Source: Whitmania pigra
Lineage: Eukaryota > Annelida > Clitellata > Hirudinida > Haemopidae
Reading direction: 5' to 3'
Length of the DNA stretch: 64,000 bases
NCBI GenBank assembly: GCA_021613335.1
Contig: JAJTWR010000338.1
Coordinates: forward strand, 191,501 to 255,500
Of the stretch, positions 12,549 through 26,014 are shown one piece after another (position 1 is the stretch's first letter; the number at the start of each line of letters is the position of its first letter). The notes below the pieces were generated by a model. That model was not told the DNA's origin and did not search any database. It was given only the letters and a program-made list of their open reading frames with translations. The translations under genes were made by a program, and so were the position numbers.

Positions 12549-14326
12549 AATCCCACACACGACAAAAGAATGCCGTTAGGATGGAACTAGGATACGATTC
12601 CATTGAACACCGCCATTCAATTTCCAGCCCTAACAAGTTCCAGTGCGACATGTGCGACAAGCGCTTCACCGACCCTAGCAACTTACAGCGACACGTCCGT
12701 TCGACCCACCACGGTTCAGGGTCGAGGGCCCACCAATGTCCGCAGTGTGGCAAGGCGTTTGCCACCTCGAGCGGTCTGAAGCAACACCAACACATCCACA
12801 GTAGCGTCAAGCCTTTCCAGTGTGAAGTGTGTCACAAAGCTTACACTCAGTTTTCCAATCTCTGCCGACACAAGAGGATGCACGCCGATTGCAGGCAGCA
12901 GATAAAATGTTACGAATGCGGTCAGATATTCTCCACCAACACCTCGCTCGGCAAGCACAAGAGATTCTGCGAGGGGGCTACTCATCCGCATCACCATGCC
13001 CCCCTATCCAAGTCGCACCAACTCAATAGCAAGCGCGACAGTTTATCCGCCGGTCGATTCTATTCCGCCGGACTGTCGGCTCCCGGCTTCAGCTTCGGTG
13101 ACGTTTTTGCAGCCGTCGCCTCCGCCGGTCAATCGACGGCTGAGCAGGAGAAATGTCTCAAGTACGACTTGAACCAGGAGACCGATCACTATCACCATCG
13201 ACACAACGAGAGATCTCACAGGATGTCGTACCACCCGTACGCCAAGGGAGGGATGAAAACAGAATCCTCAAAGAGCCCGTCTTCGAACGGGGCTGACAAC
13301 CCCGAGAAACTTGGCTATCCAAGTACTGGGAGCTTATCGACTTGGGAGGAACTGAGGAATTACCACATGAGGCTCATTGGTCAGTACCGGCAGAACAGCC
13401 ATCTCTTACAGCCGCACCCCCATTTTCCATTGAATCAAGACTCGCACAAGTTGTTGCCCCATCAATGCGACCCCGTCATCGGTTCACTCCACTACCCCCT
13501 GCCGTCAGCTCATCATGTTCTGGGACGTCACGAAAGCAACCTGCACTTTTTAGAGACGTTCAAAAAGTTCAGAGAGACTTACTTGCTACATACCTTACGA
13601 CAACAACAACAACAACAGCAACAACAGCAGCATCCTCAACAGCAACAACATCATCAACAGCTTTCCAAACATTATCGAAATGACTCGCAACGACACTCCG
13701 ACCGTCAGAGCCACCAAGTTGTCGTAAACTCGCCGTCGTCCTCGACGTCATCGTCCGCATCGCCCAGGCGACCTCGTGACGTCACAAGGGCGGAAACGGA
13801 AGATGAAGATGAGGAGGAAGTGGATGATGGCGAGGAAGACGAGATGGAAGAGGAAAACGAAGATGTTGAAGTTCCGATGACGTCAGAGGATCAGAAGGTG
13901 CCAAACTTCCAGACGGTGTTCACCATGTGGAGACTGAACATCCTCAGGAGGCTGGCTGATGAGCAAAGAATGGGCCTCTCCATGGCAACCGCCGTTGATG
14001 TCGACGACGATGGAGTCGGCTTTGCCAACGCTGGAACGAGACGCCGTACTGATGATAATGATGTCGGTGGTAAAATGATGGCCGGAAAGAAGGATGCAGT
14101 AGCAGAGGTGAAGGTTGAAGATCAACTCCAGGTGGAAGTATCGTCATCATCATCGTCGTCGTCGACACCACCAGCTGCTCAAACATCGTCATTCTCGTCG
14201 TCATCGTTATCATCACCATCACCACAAAAGAAGTCAAGGTCATACGTGACGTCATCATCATCATCCTCTTTACCTCCGCCACCAAGGAGACTGACGTCAT
14301 ACACAGTGGCAGACATCTTGAAATGA
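12549..14326 (+). CDS. Hamlet/MECOM/PRDM16-like zinc-finger factor, large terminal exon
   Basis: Transcription-factor exon. The acceptor TTTTCAG at 12541-12548 opens a frame that runs in phase through Met 12581 to the TGA at 14324-14326, so the first Met is probably internal and upstream exons are missing. Four zinc fingers follow in order: [51 protein letters not shown] and a C2HC finger ending SLGKHKRFC. With the linkers HSSVKPF and RMHADCR they match the distal N-terminal fingers of EVI1/PRDM16/hamlet almost residue for residue. [10 protein letters not shown] resembles the block after these fingers. The rest is low complexity: His-rich, poly-Q (~13600-13650), acidic D/E tract (~13800-13870), poly-Ser. 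Neither the C-terminal three-finger cluster nor a PLDLS CtBP motif is visible. AATAAA occurs at about 14515. Confidence 0.85.
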
Positions 14327-14804
14327 ACGTTCAGGCATTAAAGCTGTTGTCGCTAAAAGTGGAATCGACTTTAAAATGAAATTCTTGACTTCATTGATCA
14401 GTCTTTTTCGAAGATTACTCCTCCACATTGAAATCATCATTTGAATTTTAAAATTTACATTTACTCTTCAATTTATTCAATTATTCATTTATTTACTTAT
14501 TTATTTATTCATTCAATAAATATTCAATTTTTTACGATTAAAAATTATTAGAAATACCTCCATCTCCTTATTGATTTCATCCCCTGGGCAGTTGACCCGG
14601 CGACTTCACGGGGTCACGCTATCACCGGATTGGCTTGTTAGCCCCGATGAAATATCACGTGATCTGACGCGATCGGGTCAATAGGTCAAACAGAACAAGA
14701 TGGAGAAATCGCGGCTCGAGGTCAATTAAAATTCGTTCTAATTGGCCGACCCTCGGTTGCCAAGCAATTGCCCGATGTAAATAAATGTCAGATTCAGACG
14801 CGGC
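14327..14804. other. 3' UTR and flank
   Basis: Probable 3' UTR with AATAAA near 14515, then unique-looking sequence. No gene seen. Confidence 0.5.
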
Positions 14805-14990
14805 ATGTTATGATGGCTCTATAATATATATAACATATATAACAGATATATTATATATATTACATAATTATGATACATAATTATAATACATACAATGTTA
14901 TGATGGCTCTATAATATGTATAACATACATAACACGATATATCATAATTATGTACATATATATATATGTACTACATAATTATAATACATA
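14805..14990. repeat. 90-bp AT-rich direct duplication with palindromic cores
   Basis: The word ATGTTATGATGGCTCTATAA starts at about 14805 and again at about 14895, each followed by TATATAACATA-type palindromic AT sequence. Two tandem units of about 90 bp. Confidence 0.8.
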
Positions 14991-15416
14991 ATATACATTA
15001 TATATACAAATCTTTTGACTGCCATAACTGCCAACGCCAAAGTCGCACGGACCACACCGACCACATTGGTTTGTTGTTTATGTCCGACTGAGGACATGAG
15101 AGGGAAAGAGGATCAGATGAAATATTCCCGCCAAAAACGTCCACCTACCTCCCGCTGAACAGCAGGTGGGCGGAGCCTCTTTATGGAGACTTCAATATTC
15201 TCAGACATGTTTCTTTCCGAGTGGATGTTGATTCATTGCCATGGAAACGACCACGTGGTTTGTCCGAATGCGATGGAGACCATTGCAGGAGAATGCCTTA
15301 TGTCTCTCCTGTTGATGATCGTGGAATGCACGGGTTGTTGTTTATTGTGCGCTTGTTATTTATTTTATAGGCTTTTTACTCTTTTATTTCTTCGTTCATT
15401 TGAGTAGGTTCTTGTA

Positions 15417-15758
<342 letters not shown>

Positions 15759-15966
15759 AGGATAAAAATAACCATTATCTTATTCATTTGAATCCGTATT
15801 AAATCAAAAGCTAGCAAAAACGTCAATCTTTACGTCTGGACTCATAAATATTAATAACCAGGTCATTAATATGCAAATTTCAGGGGCTTCGCAAATTTAC
15901 ACTAGGAAGTGACCGCTCCACGGTAAGCATTTAATGGCCTCCATATCTCACGGCCATCTTGCAACC

Positions 15967-16031
15967 GATGTAAACAAACATGCAAACAAACATGTAAACA
16001 AACATGTAAACAAATATGCAAACAAACATGT
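15967..16031. repeat. 12-bp tandem repeat
   Basis: About five units of AAACAAACATGT with C/T variation. Confidence 0.8.
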
Positions 16032-16289
16032 CGGAGGCAAACAAATAAAATATTGGACTTCTAAAGTGCCTAAAGATCAAATTTAATTCTGTCATTCTCG
16101 ATCATTTTCCGTTCTCAACGACAACAGTGTCGAGTAATAATAACGAGTGATTATTTATCACATTTTAGATGATGATAATTAAATAATTTCGTGAATATAT
16201 TCATAATACAGTCATGAAAGGTAATAATAGTGATTGTTATAATTGTCATCAATGTTATTAAAGAATAATATCAATAAATTAGGGAAAAA

Positions 16290-16395
16290 TATCATCATCG
16301 TCATCTTCATCGTCATTGTCATCGTCATAATCATAATCATAATCATCATCGTCCTCGTCGTCGTCGTCGTCATCTTCATCGTCGTCTTCAACATC
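16290..16395. repeat. (ATC/GTC)n microsatellite
   Basis: Interrupted triplet array in non-genic DNA. Confidence 0.9.
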
Positions 16396-16896
16396 ACCAT
16401 CCAGTGAGAGCAGTTTTGGTTTACATTGTAAAGCTATCGACATGAAGAAATTATGAGTTGGTGTGAATTACGCACAGCTTTTGATTTACGAGCCATTAAT
16501 TCATCCATTCATCCAACGATGGAACATCAATGTTTATGATAATTAGGCTCATTATAATATTCGTGACTCGCACGTAAATGGTCATAAATATTTAGAATTA
16601 ATTAAGATTAATAATAGGGATCTTCAGTAATACATAATAATAATAATGTCATTTGCATTAATTATGCTTAATTAGATATTAATTGCTTCAATAATGCATC
16701 AAAATTAGAATAAATAATTATTGAGGTCATCAAATAATGTTTGTGGATGACATAAAATCCAACTAGGAAAAGATAACTCACATGTATAACATAACACGTG
16801 CACATGTAACACACTCACAAGTATCATGGTCACATGTAACACTCCTCTCCATTGGTCGAGAGCCTCTTGTGAATAGATCGACAAAAATCTTTTGGA

Positions 16897-17189
16897 AGAT
16901 GGATAGATGGACGGACGGATGGATGGATAGATGGATGGATAGGTGGACGGACGGACGGATGAATGGACAGATGGATGGACGGACGAACGGACGGACGGAC
17001 GGACAGATGGAATATGGATGGACGGACGGACGGACGGACGGACGGACGGATGGACGGACGGATGGATGGATGGATGGATGGATGGATGGACGGACGGATG
17101 GATGGATGGATGGATGGATGGATGGATGGATGGATGGATGGATGGATGGATGGATGGATGGATGGATGGATGGATGGATGGATGGATGT
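16897..17189. repeat. (GGAT/GGAC)n tetranucleotide array, ~290 bp
   Basis: The left half mixes GGAC and GGAT units; the right ~90 bp is almost pure GGAT. Frames read as W-M-D-G repeats, so the long ORFs here are artefacts. Confidence 0.97.
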
Positions 17190-20100
17190 ATTAAGAAATA
17201 CTGAAGGTAACGACTGTTACGACGTCGATCATTTTAAGGATGTCGTTGATGATGATAATGATAGTGATGGTGGTGGTGATGATGATATAAAGACAAAAAA
17301 CAGACTCGGAAGTGCACAAACCACTCGTTGTGAGTAAAAAAGGTGAATGAGAATAAGGAGCGGAAAGACATGCACAAGTGGCAGCTTATGATTGGACGTT
17401 TTCATCACGTGACAAGATGTCATCCTCCTCTGACGGGGCAGTTTATTCAGCTGCTGAGGACTCAAGAAATTCTCCCAAGTCATTGTCAAGTACCTCCTGT
17501 CATCCGTCCGTCTGTCCATCCACTCATGCATGTGTTTATCATTCTGACTGTTAATCTACTTCATCGTCGTCATTTTTTATATGGCACCGTGTCTTGAAAT
17601 GTCGCTCGCATCACAATCGTCACTGCCATCATTATCACAATCGTCATCGCCATCATTATCACAATCGTCACTGCCATCATTATCGTGATCATTAAAGTCA
17701 TAATCATTACCATCGTCATCAGAGGCATCTCCAAGCAGCATCTTATAAATGACTTGACACAGGATGGTGGTCCAATAATGAAGTGTTTGCTCACACTTCC
17801 ATCCACTCATCCTCTCGCTATATTATCTTTCTCTCACCCTTTCCATCCCTCCATCCTCCTCTTCCTCCTCCTCCTCTTCATCCTCCTCTTCTTCCTATTC
17901 ATCTTTTTCCTCATCCTCGTCCTTGTCTTCCAGATTTGATTCACGCACATATTAGGAGTACTTCGATATCTTGATATATCGACAAACATCGAGAAGATGA
18001 CCTTTGAACTCCCGATTGGCCAATGAAATTTGAATCCATGTAACTACCGGGCTGCCTAGGAATGACAACGATCATCATCATCATCGTCGTCATCGTCATC
18101 ATAGCTTCCGTTGTCATCATCATTATCATCGTCGTCGACGTCATAGCTATGCACGGTCATTATCATCATCATCATCATCATCACCATGCTTCCATTGTGA
18201 ATACGCCAATTCGGCTTCAGTGGCGGGGAGTGCGAACAAGTCAATATGAGAGCCATCAGTACAATCCCATGGAATCCCCAGGCTCACTGTAGCGACATCT
18301 TTCATTAAAAATCGTCGATTGTGACGCGTGTTAAGGTGCGCCAGTCGACTCGCAGTGAACAAACACATTTTTGTGATGTTAATCATCAGCAAATGAAGGT
18401 TAGGTAACAGTTTTTATGGATGATGAATCTTAAGTATTTGTGGCCGGCGCCGGATTTACCCAGGCGGAGAGTTCGGAGAGTGGGGTAGTGGTGGCCCACA
18501 AGCCAGCCGTTTGCCCCCCTCGACCATGCCCAAATTCGACACTTGTAGAATTAAGAAGATGGTAATAAAGATAACGAGATTATTTGGACAAAAAAGTAAA
18601 TAAACCAATTATTAGTAATATTACTGGTTAATCAAGGCTAATTCTTAACCAACCAAAAAACAGAAGAATCACCACCAGAAGAATGGCCACCGCATGTGCA
18701 CAGCATATTAATCATTATATTTCTGCACGGCTTCCACGACAATGGTGTTTCTATTTGATGGTGCTGATAAACAACCCAATAGGCAACCAACACGGACATT
18801 TTGCGCCGAGATTAACAGACTTCAATTAGCAGGGGACAAAAGACGAACGATGACGTCACGGACCACATCAAAGCTGGGTCCAGCAAACTGGAAAAACTCA
18901 TTTCATTCCTGCCCTCTGGCCATACAATCCATACAATCCAGGTTATTCTTCCTGGAGTATTTACACAATGCCAGATGTGAAGCCCGCCAAGGCTGATTCA
19001 AATGTAAAGCCAGCTGGTAACCAGACTCAGCGTATTGCTACAGGTGATGACGACGACGATGATGTCAATTGAGTCAATTTATTAAATATTTTAAAAAATG
19101 TTTTAATCATGTGAAGAAGTGCTTTTATAAAGTATTAATGACAGATTTTATTGTACTTCGAAAAAGAACCTCAAACAAAGTGTAATTTAATTAACTTTCC
19201 CCAGATAGCCTGTCTAAAATGACCTATATCAACTAAAGCAGACAAATTTTTCCAGATCGAATTCTGCGCAGAGATTTAAATTATTTATAAATTTTAAAAA
19301 TCCCGATAACCTAATTTTACGATTAAGCGACACGAATTAGCATTCACGAAACTGCCCCTCAAACAATTATCACTCTTAATAGTTTAATAATAACTCTTCA
19401 ATGTATCGGTAGCTCGATGATGCATTTTATTGATTTTCGCATTATTAATATTGAACAAAATTTTCCAGATGCTTTGGGCAACATCGCAACTAAGATTAAA
19501 ATCATGCCTTAAATAATATTTCAACTCATAAAGCTCTAGCTTTCTAGGTTTCTCTTCCACAGATTCATCAGCCAAAGATTCCATTCATCGAGTGGTCCCA
19601 GGCACCTTGATGTCCCAGAGTAAGAACCTCAAGAGAAGCTCAGACCTTCTCATTACTTGTGAACAGATTTTTTGAAGTTTTGAATGCAATCGACTCGATG
19701 ACTCAAAAGACCGTTTTGCTTCGCCAACCGCATTTACAGCATGCATCAGAAGTTGTTTATTCAAGAAAACAAAAAACCACTATTGAGTGCAAACTATGAA
19801 AGGGCAAATGGGGATGTGAACCCTCAAGTATCCTCAGAGTCACACCTTGCAAATAATACTTTTTGAAAACACTCGAATCCTCTCTAGAAAAGTCTCAAAA
19901 GTTCTGGAAGAGTGCAAATGAGAACTCACAAATTTGAGTCTCAATTCACGGGTTTTACTCTAAGTCTCTAATTAATGAATTGAAAGAATCCAAACGCACC
20001 TTTGCAGCTAACCCGCGAGATAAATGACGGAGTTAGGACCTTGAAATTGTTAACTCAGGAATATATGATCGAGTTGTGGCCAACGTTCAAATCGACAGCA

Positions 20101-22474
20101 AACATCAGAAAAACAACAATAGCAAACATCAGAACAACAACAGCAGCTTCAATCGAAACACCTCATTCTCAGCAACACAAAGAAAAACAGTAAAAATACC
20201 CCATTTCTGCCGGACATAAAACTTCACTCTATACAGGTCGGTGGTGAGGAAATTAAGAAAATAATTAAAAAGTAATTGAAAAGAAAATAAAGTGCTTTCA
20301 AAACGGAATACAAATTGCTTTTGTTGACGTTCCAAGGTTCATGAAACTTTGTTGACGACGCTGACTCAATTCGTTTCGTTGATGCGAAACAAACTTAAAC
20401 GCCTCACCACGTTGCAGTGATGATAGTTCAACCGAATGTTCAATTGTTTAATTGCATTCGAGAGCAGAAATTTCGCTTCAAATCAATCAAATGTCAAATG
20501 AATGCAAAGCCGGGTCAAAATGTCCCCAAAAAATAATAAATATGGAATCGTACTGACCGATCGTAGGCCGATGGTGGATCCATCGGTCCACTTCACTGTT
20601 TGAAAGAAAGAGATGAACCTATAAAAGAGACCTCCAAATGACAGAAAAGCAGCATTGGCGACTAAAGAATGATAAATCAATGAAAGATTCTCACTTCATT
20701 GTGATCAACGACAAACGAATAAATTATTTACAGACTAAATAAATAATCGCAACAAACTCAACGACGTCGTGCAATCGCAACATGATGCAAACCCCGCACC
20801 GAGCAGAGCGACAGGAAAACAAGGGAATAAGAATGAAGCTTCGAAATCACAAATTAATGTGAAGCAACTCCAAATGACCTTGAGACAAAAGTCAGTCTTT
20901 GACTGAGTTCAAGGTCAGACAACTGATAACCTCTCTATCAGGTGAGCACCTGAAACGAGGGCGGGGTTATGAATTCCAGCAGACCGATGGGACGAGCGCA
21001 CCACACGAAGAAGGAGAAAACAAGCGACGACGCATGGAATGCTGTTAGGAAACCCCATGAGTTGAGATGTGTAGCTGGAAGTTAGGACCGGGAGTCCGAA
21101 TAGGTTTTTACATCGATTCGCTGAAAATCTCGAGACGTTTTGGCAGAGGAAGAAAACAAATGAAGATGCACACGATCTCTGTGACGAGTCGAACGTAACA
21201 AATCACGCGAACGTAAAGTCGTTCGAGCGGAATTACCTGTAGCCATCGTATTGGAAGTGAAACGAATGTGTATTTACAATTGAGTCATTAATCTGCTAAT
21301 TTGTTAAGAGGGATCCCTCGCAGACCCAGGACGACCTACAGAAAGAGAGCTTGATGTGTTTGTTCTTAACTCTTCACCACACCCCAAGGACGGATGACAG
21401 CCAACGAGAAGAGGAAGCGAGAGACGAATAGATGTCGTTTTCCTTTCGTCGACCGAAGCCGTCAATGAAGCGGTTCCATGCCAGAGAGAGAAGTGTTGAA
21501 GGTCACCCTCTGAAGTGCCGTCAGGATCTTGTTTATCTGTCGAAGAAAAACTATTCAAATCTCCTCGTAGAAACCAATTTCAAAAACTGGTCTCAGTTTT
21601 TACATTGATTAGATACGAACACTCAAGTCGAATCTCAAGTACTCCAGAGTCACACCTTGCAATGAAGTCAACGTCGTCATGTCAACGGTTTCGAAGCGAA
21701 TTTCATCGTAAACAAACATTTCCATAAAAAAGTATAAGTTCGAAATCAACAAAACTTCTTTGGAATTAATTCTTAAATTCACAAAAAGTTCTGGCGAGGA
21801 TCTCGAGATATCTAAATTGGTCAACAAAGTTGATTTGAATGCATTTCAGATTAATGCTTACAAATGTCATAAATGGCAACAACAACAACAACAACATCAA
21901 TAGCAACAACAACAACAACATTATTTTGGTTGCTATGTAGTTGCTAATGATAATGAGTTGCCCTGTTATCTTCGAGTGGTAAGCAATAAAGTGCAGAGGC
22001 TGATCTTAAACCACGGAGAACAGCTCTGATAAGACAAGACGTTATCAAAATAGATTAACAGAGCTTTATCAGTATTAAAGTACATCTTATAAGAGGAAGC
22101 AAAATAAGGATGAAATTTAAAAAGGATAGTAAATATTTATGGCAATAATCGGCAACATTTATCTGTCGAGAACGAGAGTTAAAAAAAAACAACTGAAATT
22201 AAGAAATGAATTAACGAATTAACAATTCACACCTGGTGAAGCAGCTGGTGGTGCATGGTAGAGATTTCTCTCAGGTTGGCAAGGAACAGATTCCTGGATG
22301 ATGATGATGATGGTGGTGATGATTATGCAGAAGAATTAAGAAAACCATCCATCACAATCTTTTTGATGACAATCCATCTGACCATCTGTCCAGCTCATTT
22401 ATCTTGATGTCACCATCTCACTGATATCATCATAATCATAACCACCATCACCATCAATCATCATCATCATAACA
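17190..22474. other. Repeat-rich region without a confident gene
   Basis: Holds a 24-bp minisatellite (17610-17690), CTC-rich sequence (17840-17930), (ATC)n at 18068-18185, an AAC-rich tract near 21875-21920 and GAT/CATC tracts at 22295-22470. Two weak coding hints: a short frame 18969-19041 (+) starting MPDVKPAKAD and ending before a GT, and a 66-codon minus-strand frame 19384-19584 starting MESLADESVEEKPRK just after an in-frame stop. Neither has recognisable homology. Confidence 0.5.
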
Positions 22475-24821
22475 TCACACGACTAACTCTTTATGACTCT
22501 GGCAGTCTTCACTTTCGTTGCCTTCCGTGCCGTCACCACCGGGATCAGGTTTAGAAACGAGACCATCATCGTAATCGTCATCGCCGATATAATCGCCAGT
22601 TCGAACGACACGGCCCCGTCCGTCCATCCCGGCCATCGACCCGTGAGTCTGCTGAGCAGAGGGAGAGGATGTCTTCGTGACGATGCGTGCGAACAGGACC
22701 TCGAGGTTCGACAGCTGGCAAGAAAGGATGAATGCGGACACGAGCAACATGGCAGTCCTGCGGAGGTCGTCGGAATCAAAATCATCGACCGAATCATCGT
22801 AAATTATTATAATTATAATCGGTCAAATCAGACTGTTTAAATGCTGTCACGGTCGGCATTATAATTAATCATCAGTCATTTTATAATGAATTAACAGTCA
22901 ACCTTTAAATTATTGAATTAACCAACAACCTTTTAATAATCAAGTAACTAAAAATGTTTAATTTACTAGCAATTTTTAACAATGTTAAATTTATTTTCTA
23001 CTTGTGGACCTCCTTTAAATCTCATATTATGAGAGAAGTTGTAAGGTTATTGACTGATGATGGATGGGTAAAATTTAGTTTGATTATTTGCTTTGACATC
23101 AAAAATTTAAGAAATTTAAGAAAAATTCAAGTAGAGTGGATTCAAGAAAATTTTGTACTTATTGAAAGATTGCTGCCATTAATTATTATATCATCACCAT
23201 GGCAACCAATCCCAGATCCGAGAAAAGATCTATGCTAAACAACTGCATCCCTCTATAATATCCATCCATCCATCCATCCATGCATCACTTTCAATATCTG
23301 AATCAACTCACAATATACTGGCCACTATTAGGAACATGCAGGTTTTTGAAGGGCTGAAAGGAATAAAAACCAACAAATTTAATAATAATAATTTATTCGA
23401 CCGAGATGTGCCTCATTGGTCATTGTGAAACTTCCATAAACTAAAGGCCATCCAATCGTGAAGCTCACCTGGACATGTTGAGCAGGTAACCAACAAACTC
23501 AAATAATGAATAGACGGACTTTTTATCTGCAAAAAAACAAAATATAACAAAAAACTCTTAAAAATTAATCAATCAACATCTTTACTATATTATTATCTCT
23601 ATCAATAACTGCAATAAAATAATTAACGATAAATGGTTTAGAGTGCAATAGAGAACTATAAATAACGTCTGCAAAGATTTTACAAGGATCCGCCCAAGAC
23701 AATAAATCTCTCAAAAGCCAGCTAGTAATTCTTAGAATGCATTCTAATGCACATTACATCATTCATATTATGCATACGCACAAATGAACAAAATGAAGTG
23801 AAACCAACGTTTTTTTCTGGTGGGTTTTTCCAAGTCAAAGCGACACCTTTCTCCTTCTGCGGAACTCGGAACTTCTTCTCCGACTTTGAGGTCGCAGGAG
23901 TCAACTCCGTCCTCCTCGACATTCGAGAAAGATTCCTCGTAACTCGTCGACTCCGATTGGTTGGCAACGGTGTTGTGGCTGTCCAATGAGAGCAACTCCT
24001 AGTGGGTAAAAATATTAATAAATGGTTGAAATCAATAGCTCCTGAACGAAACACATCAATTAATGAGATTAGTGAAAGGAAGGCATTAATGTTATTTTTA
24101 TTTGCATTAAGCTTCAGTCAAGAAGATTAAAAAAAAAACATTAATCAAGAAAAAAATAAAATTTAATTTTTAATTGCGACCAATCAAAGAAAGCAAACCT
24201 CGTTTGTTTCGGACATCTCGGATTCTGGCGAAGAACCGTTCTCTTTTGCATTCTGTCACAACGAGACAGCAGCAATAAATAAATGTACAACAACTAAATG
24301 CATGGTACCAGAGGTGCTTTTTGTCATCCCATTTATGTATTTATTATTTAAAACGTACACTCATACATATATACATTTATTTATTTACATTTACATAGTA
24401 ACCCTAGCCAAAGGTACTCATGGCAGGGCTGGCTGTGTTTTCTGAACTCAAGACATCTCCACTGTTGCCATCAATTATATTACCATCACACTTACGAGCA
24501 CAACTCATTCAGCCAATCTGAAGGCCAATAATAACCATGATAATTATAAAGGCAATAGCAATGATGATGATGATGATGACAACAACGGAAATAAAAAACG
24601 GAAATAAACAAAACAAATACAACAAAATTCCTCTCTCAATGAAACTCAACATTCTGCATTTCCTTTCATTCACCATAACAAATGAATGTCCAACGTTCAG
24701 GTAGATCATTATTGGTGATCATCATCACCACCACCACCATCATCATCATCATCACCATCATCATCATCGTCATCACCTTCACCATCATCATCATCATCAT
24801 CATCATCGTCATCACCTTCAC

Positions 24822-24865
<44 letters not shown>

Positions 24866-25975
24866 CCACCACCACCACCATCACCACCACCGCCAATCTC
24901 CATTTTTATGGTTTTTGTGCAATGATGAAGCTTTAAAAGACTTCAAACACAGAACCCAGTCATCTCACTCCTTACATAATCCATCGCCCTGCTACCATCA
25001 TCATCATCGTTATCACCATTGCTATCACTATCACCATAAGAATGTTACTGCTTGAATTACTCATGTGTGGATTAATCATTTAAGAAATAATTAATTATAT
25101 AATAAAATGCAATATTAAGCTTTGTAAACAGTTGCCAAAGCATTATGCTAATCACATTCATTTGGAGAAAAAGGCATTTCAGCAATGAAACATTACACCA
25201 CTGCTGATAATGTCAAAAAACAACAGTATCAATGATAGTAATAATAAAGTTTATCAGCAATTGATTAAATTTATCAGCAATACAGATAACCTCAAATTTC
25301 AAGACAGCAAACAAAAAAAAAACATCATCATCACCACTACCATCATCATCAACATCATCATCCTCATCATCATCATCAACATCATCATCCTCATCACCAT
25401 CATCATCAATAGTGCAAGTAGAGAGCATGCAATACTAACAGACTTGTAAGCATGCCAAGCATTGCACATGACTCTGTAGGTGCTGTCTCTAGATAGGAGT
25501 GATCCGAACAAGTACTGAAAGTTGGGTTCAAATTAGAACAAAAATTAATAACCAGTACTCAAAAATATCATCGCATCATTGTTGCATGCATTATCGTATT
25601 ATGAATTCGATCCTACTATCGGATTATTGCATTATGCATTAAGTCGTATCATCGAATTATCGTATTGTGCATTAAGTCGTGTCATCGAATTATCGTATTA
25701 TGCGTTAAGTCGTATTATCCTTTTGATGCATTGCTGCATTCCTTTCGATCGTTATTCTGATGTCAATTCTGACGAAATGTCACGGCAGCATTGCACTCAC
25801 AAAAATTCGCTCGTTGTCATCATTACCATGATCAGAAGCACAAACAAGTGTAAATTGATCGCTTCAAATTTACTGCTTGATTATCATCGAAGACTTAAAC
25901 TTATAAAATTGTTTAGATTACAACTTATTTTAATACTCACATAAACCATAATATAATAATTATTTATTATTATCA

Positions 25976-26014
<39 letters not shown>

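Noticed and set aside
12716..14300. Minus-strand and alternate-frame ORFs over the zinc-finger exon
   Set aside because: Shadows of the zinc-finger frame, which alone shows C2H2 motifs.
16782..17337. Overlapping W-M-D-G repeat ORFs (+)
   Set aside because: All three frames of the GGAT/GGAC array stay open, so the frames carry no coding information.
22483..22840. Overlapping ORFs in other frames at the end of the GRAMD2-type gene
   Set aside because: Only the frame joined to exon 23469-23526 gives the membrane anchor and continues the gene.
25591..25720. CRISPR-like array
   Set aside because: Units are contiguous without spacers; this is a minisatellite in animal DNA.
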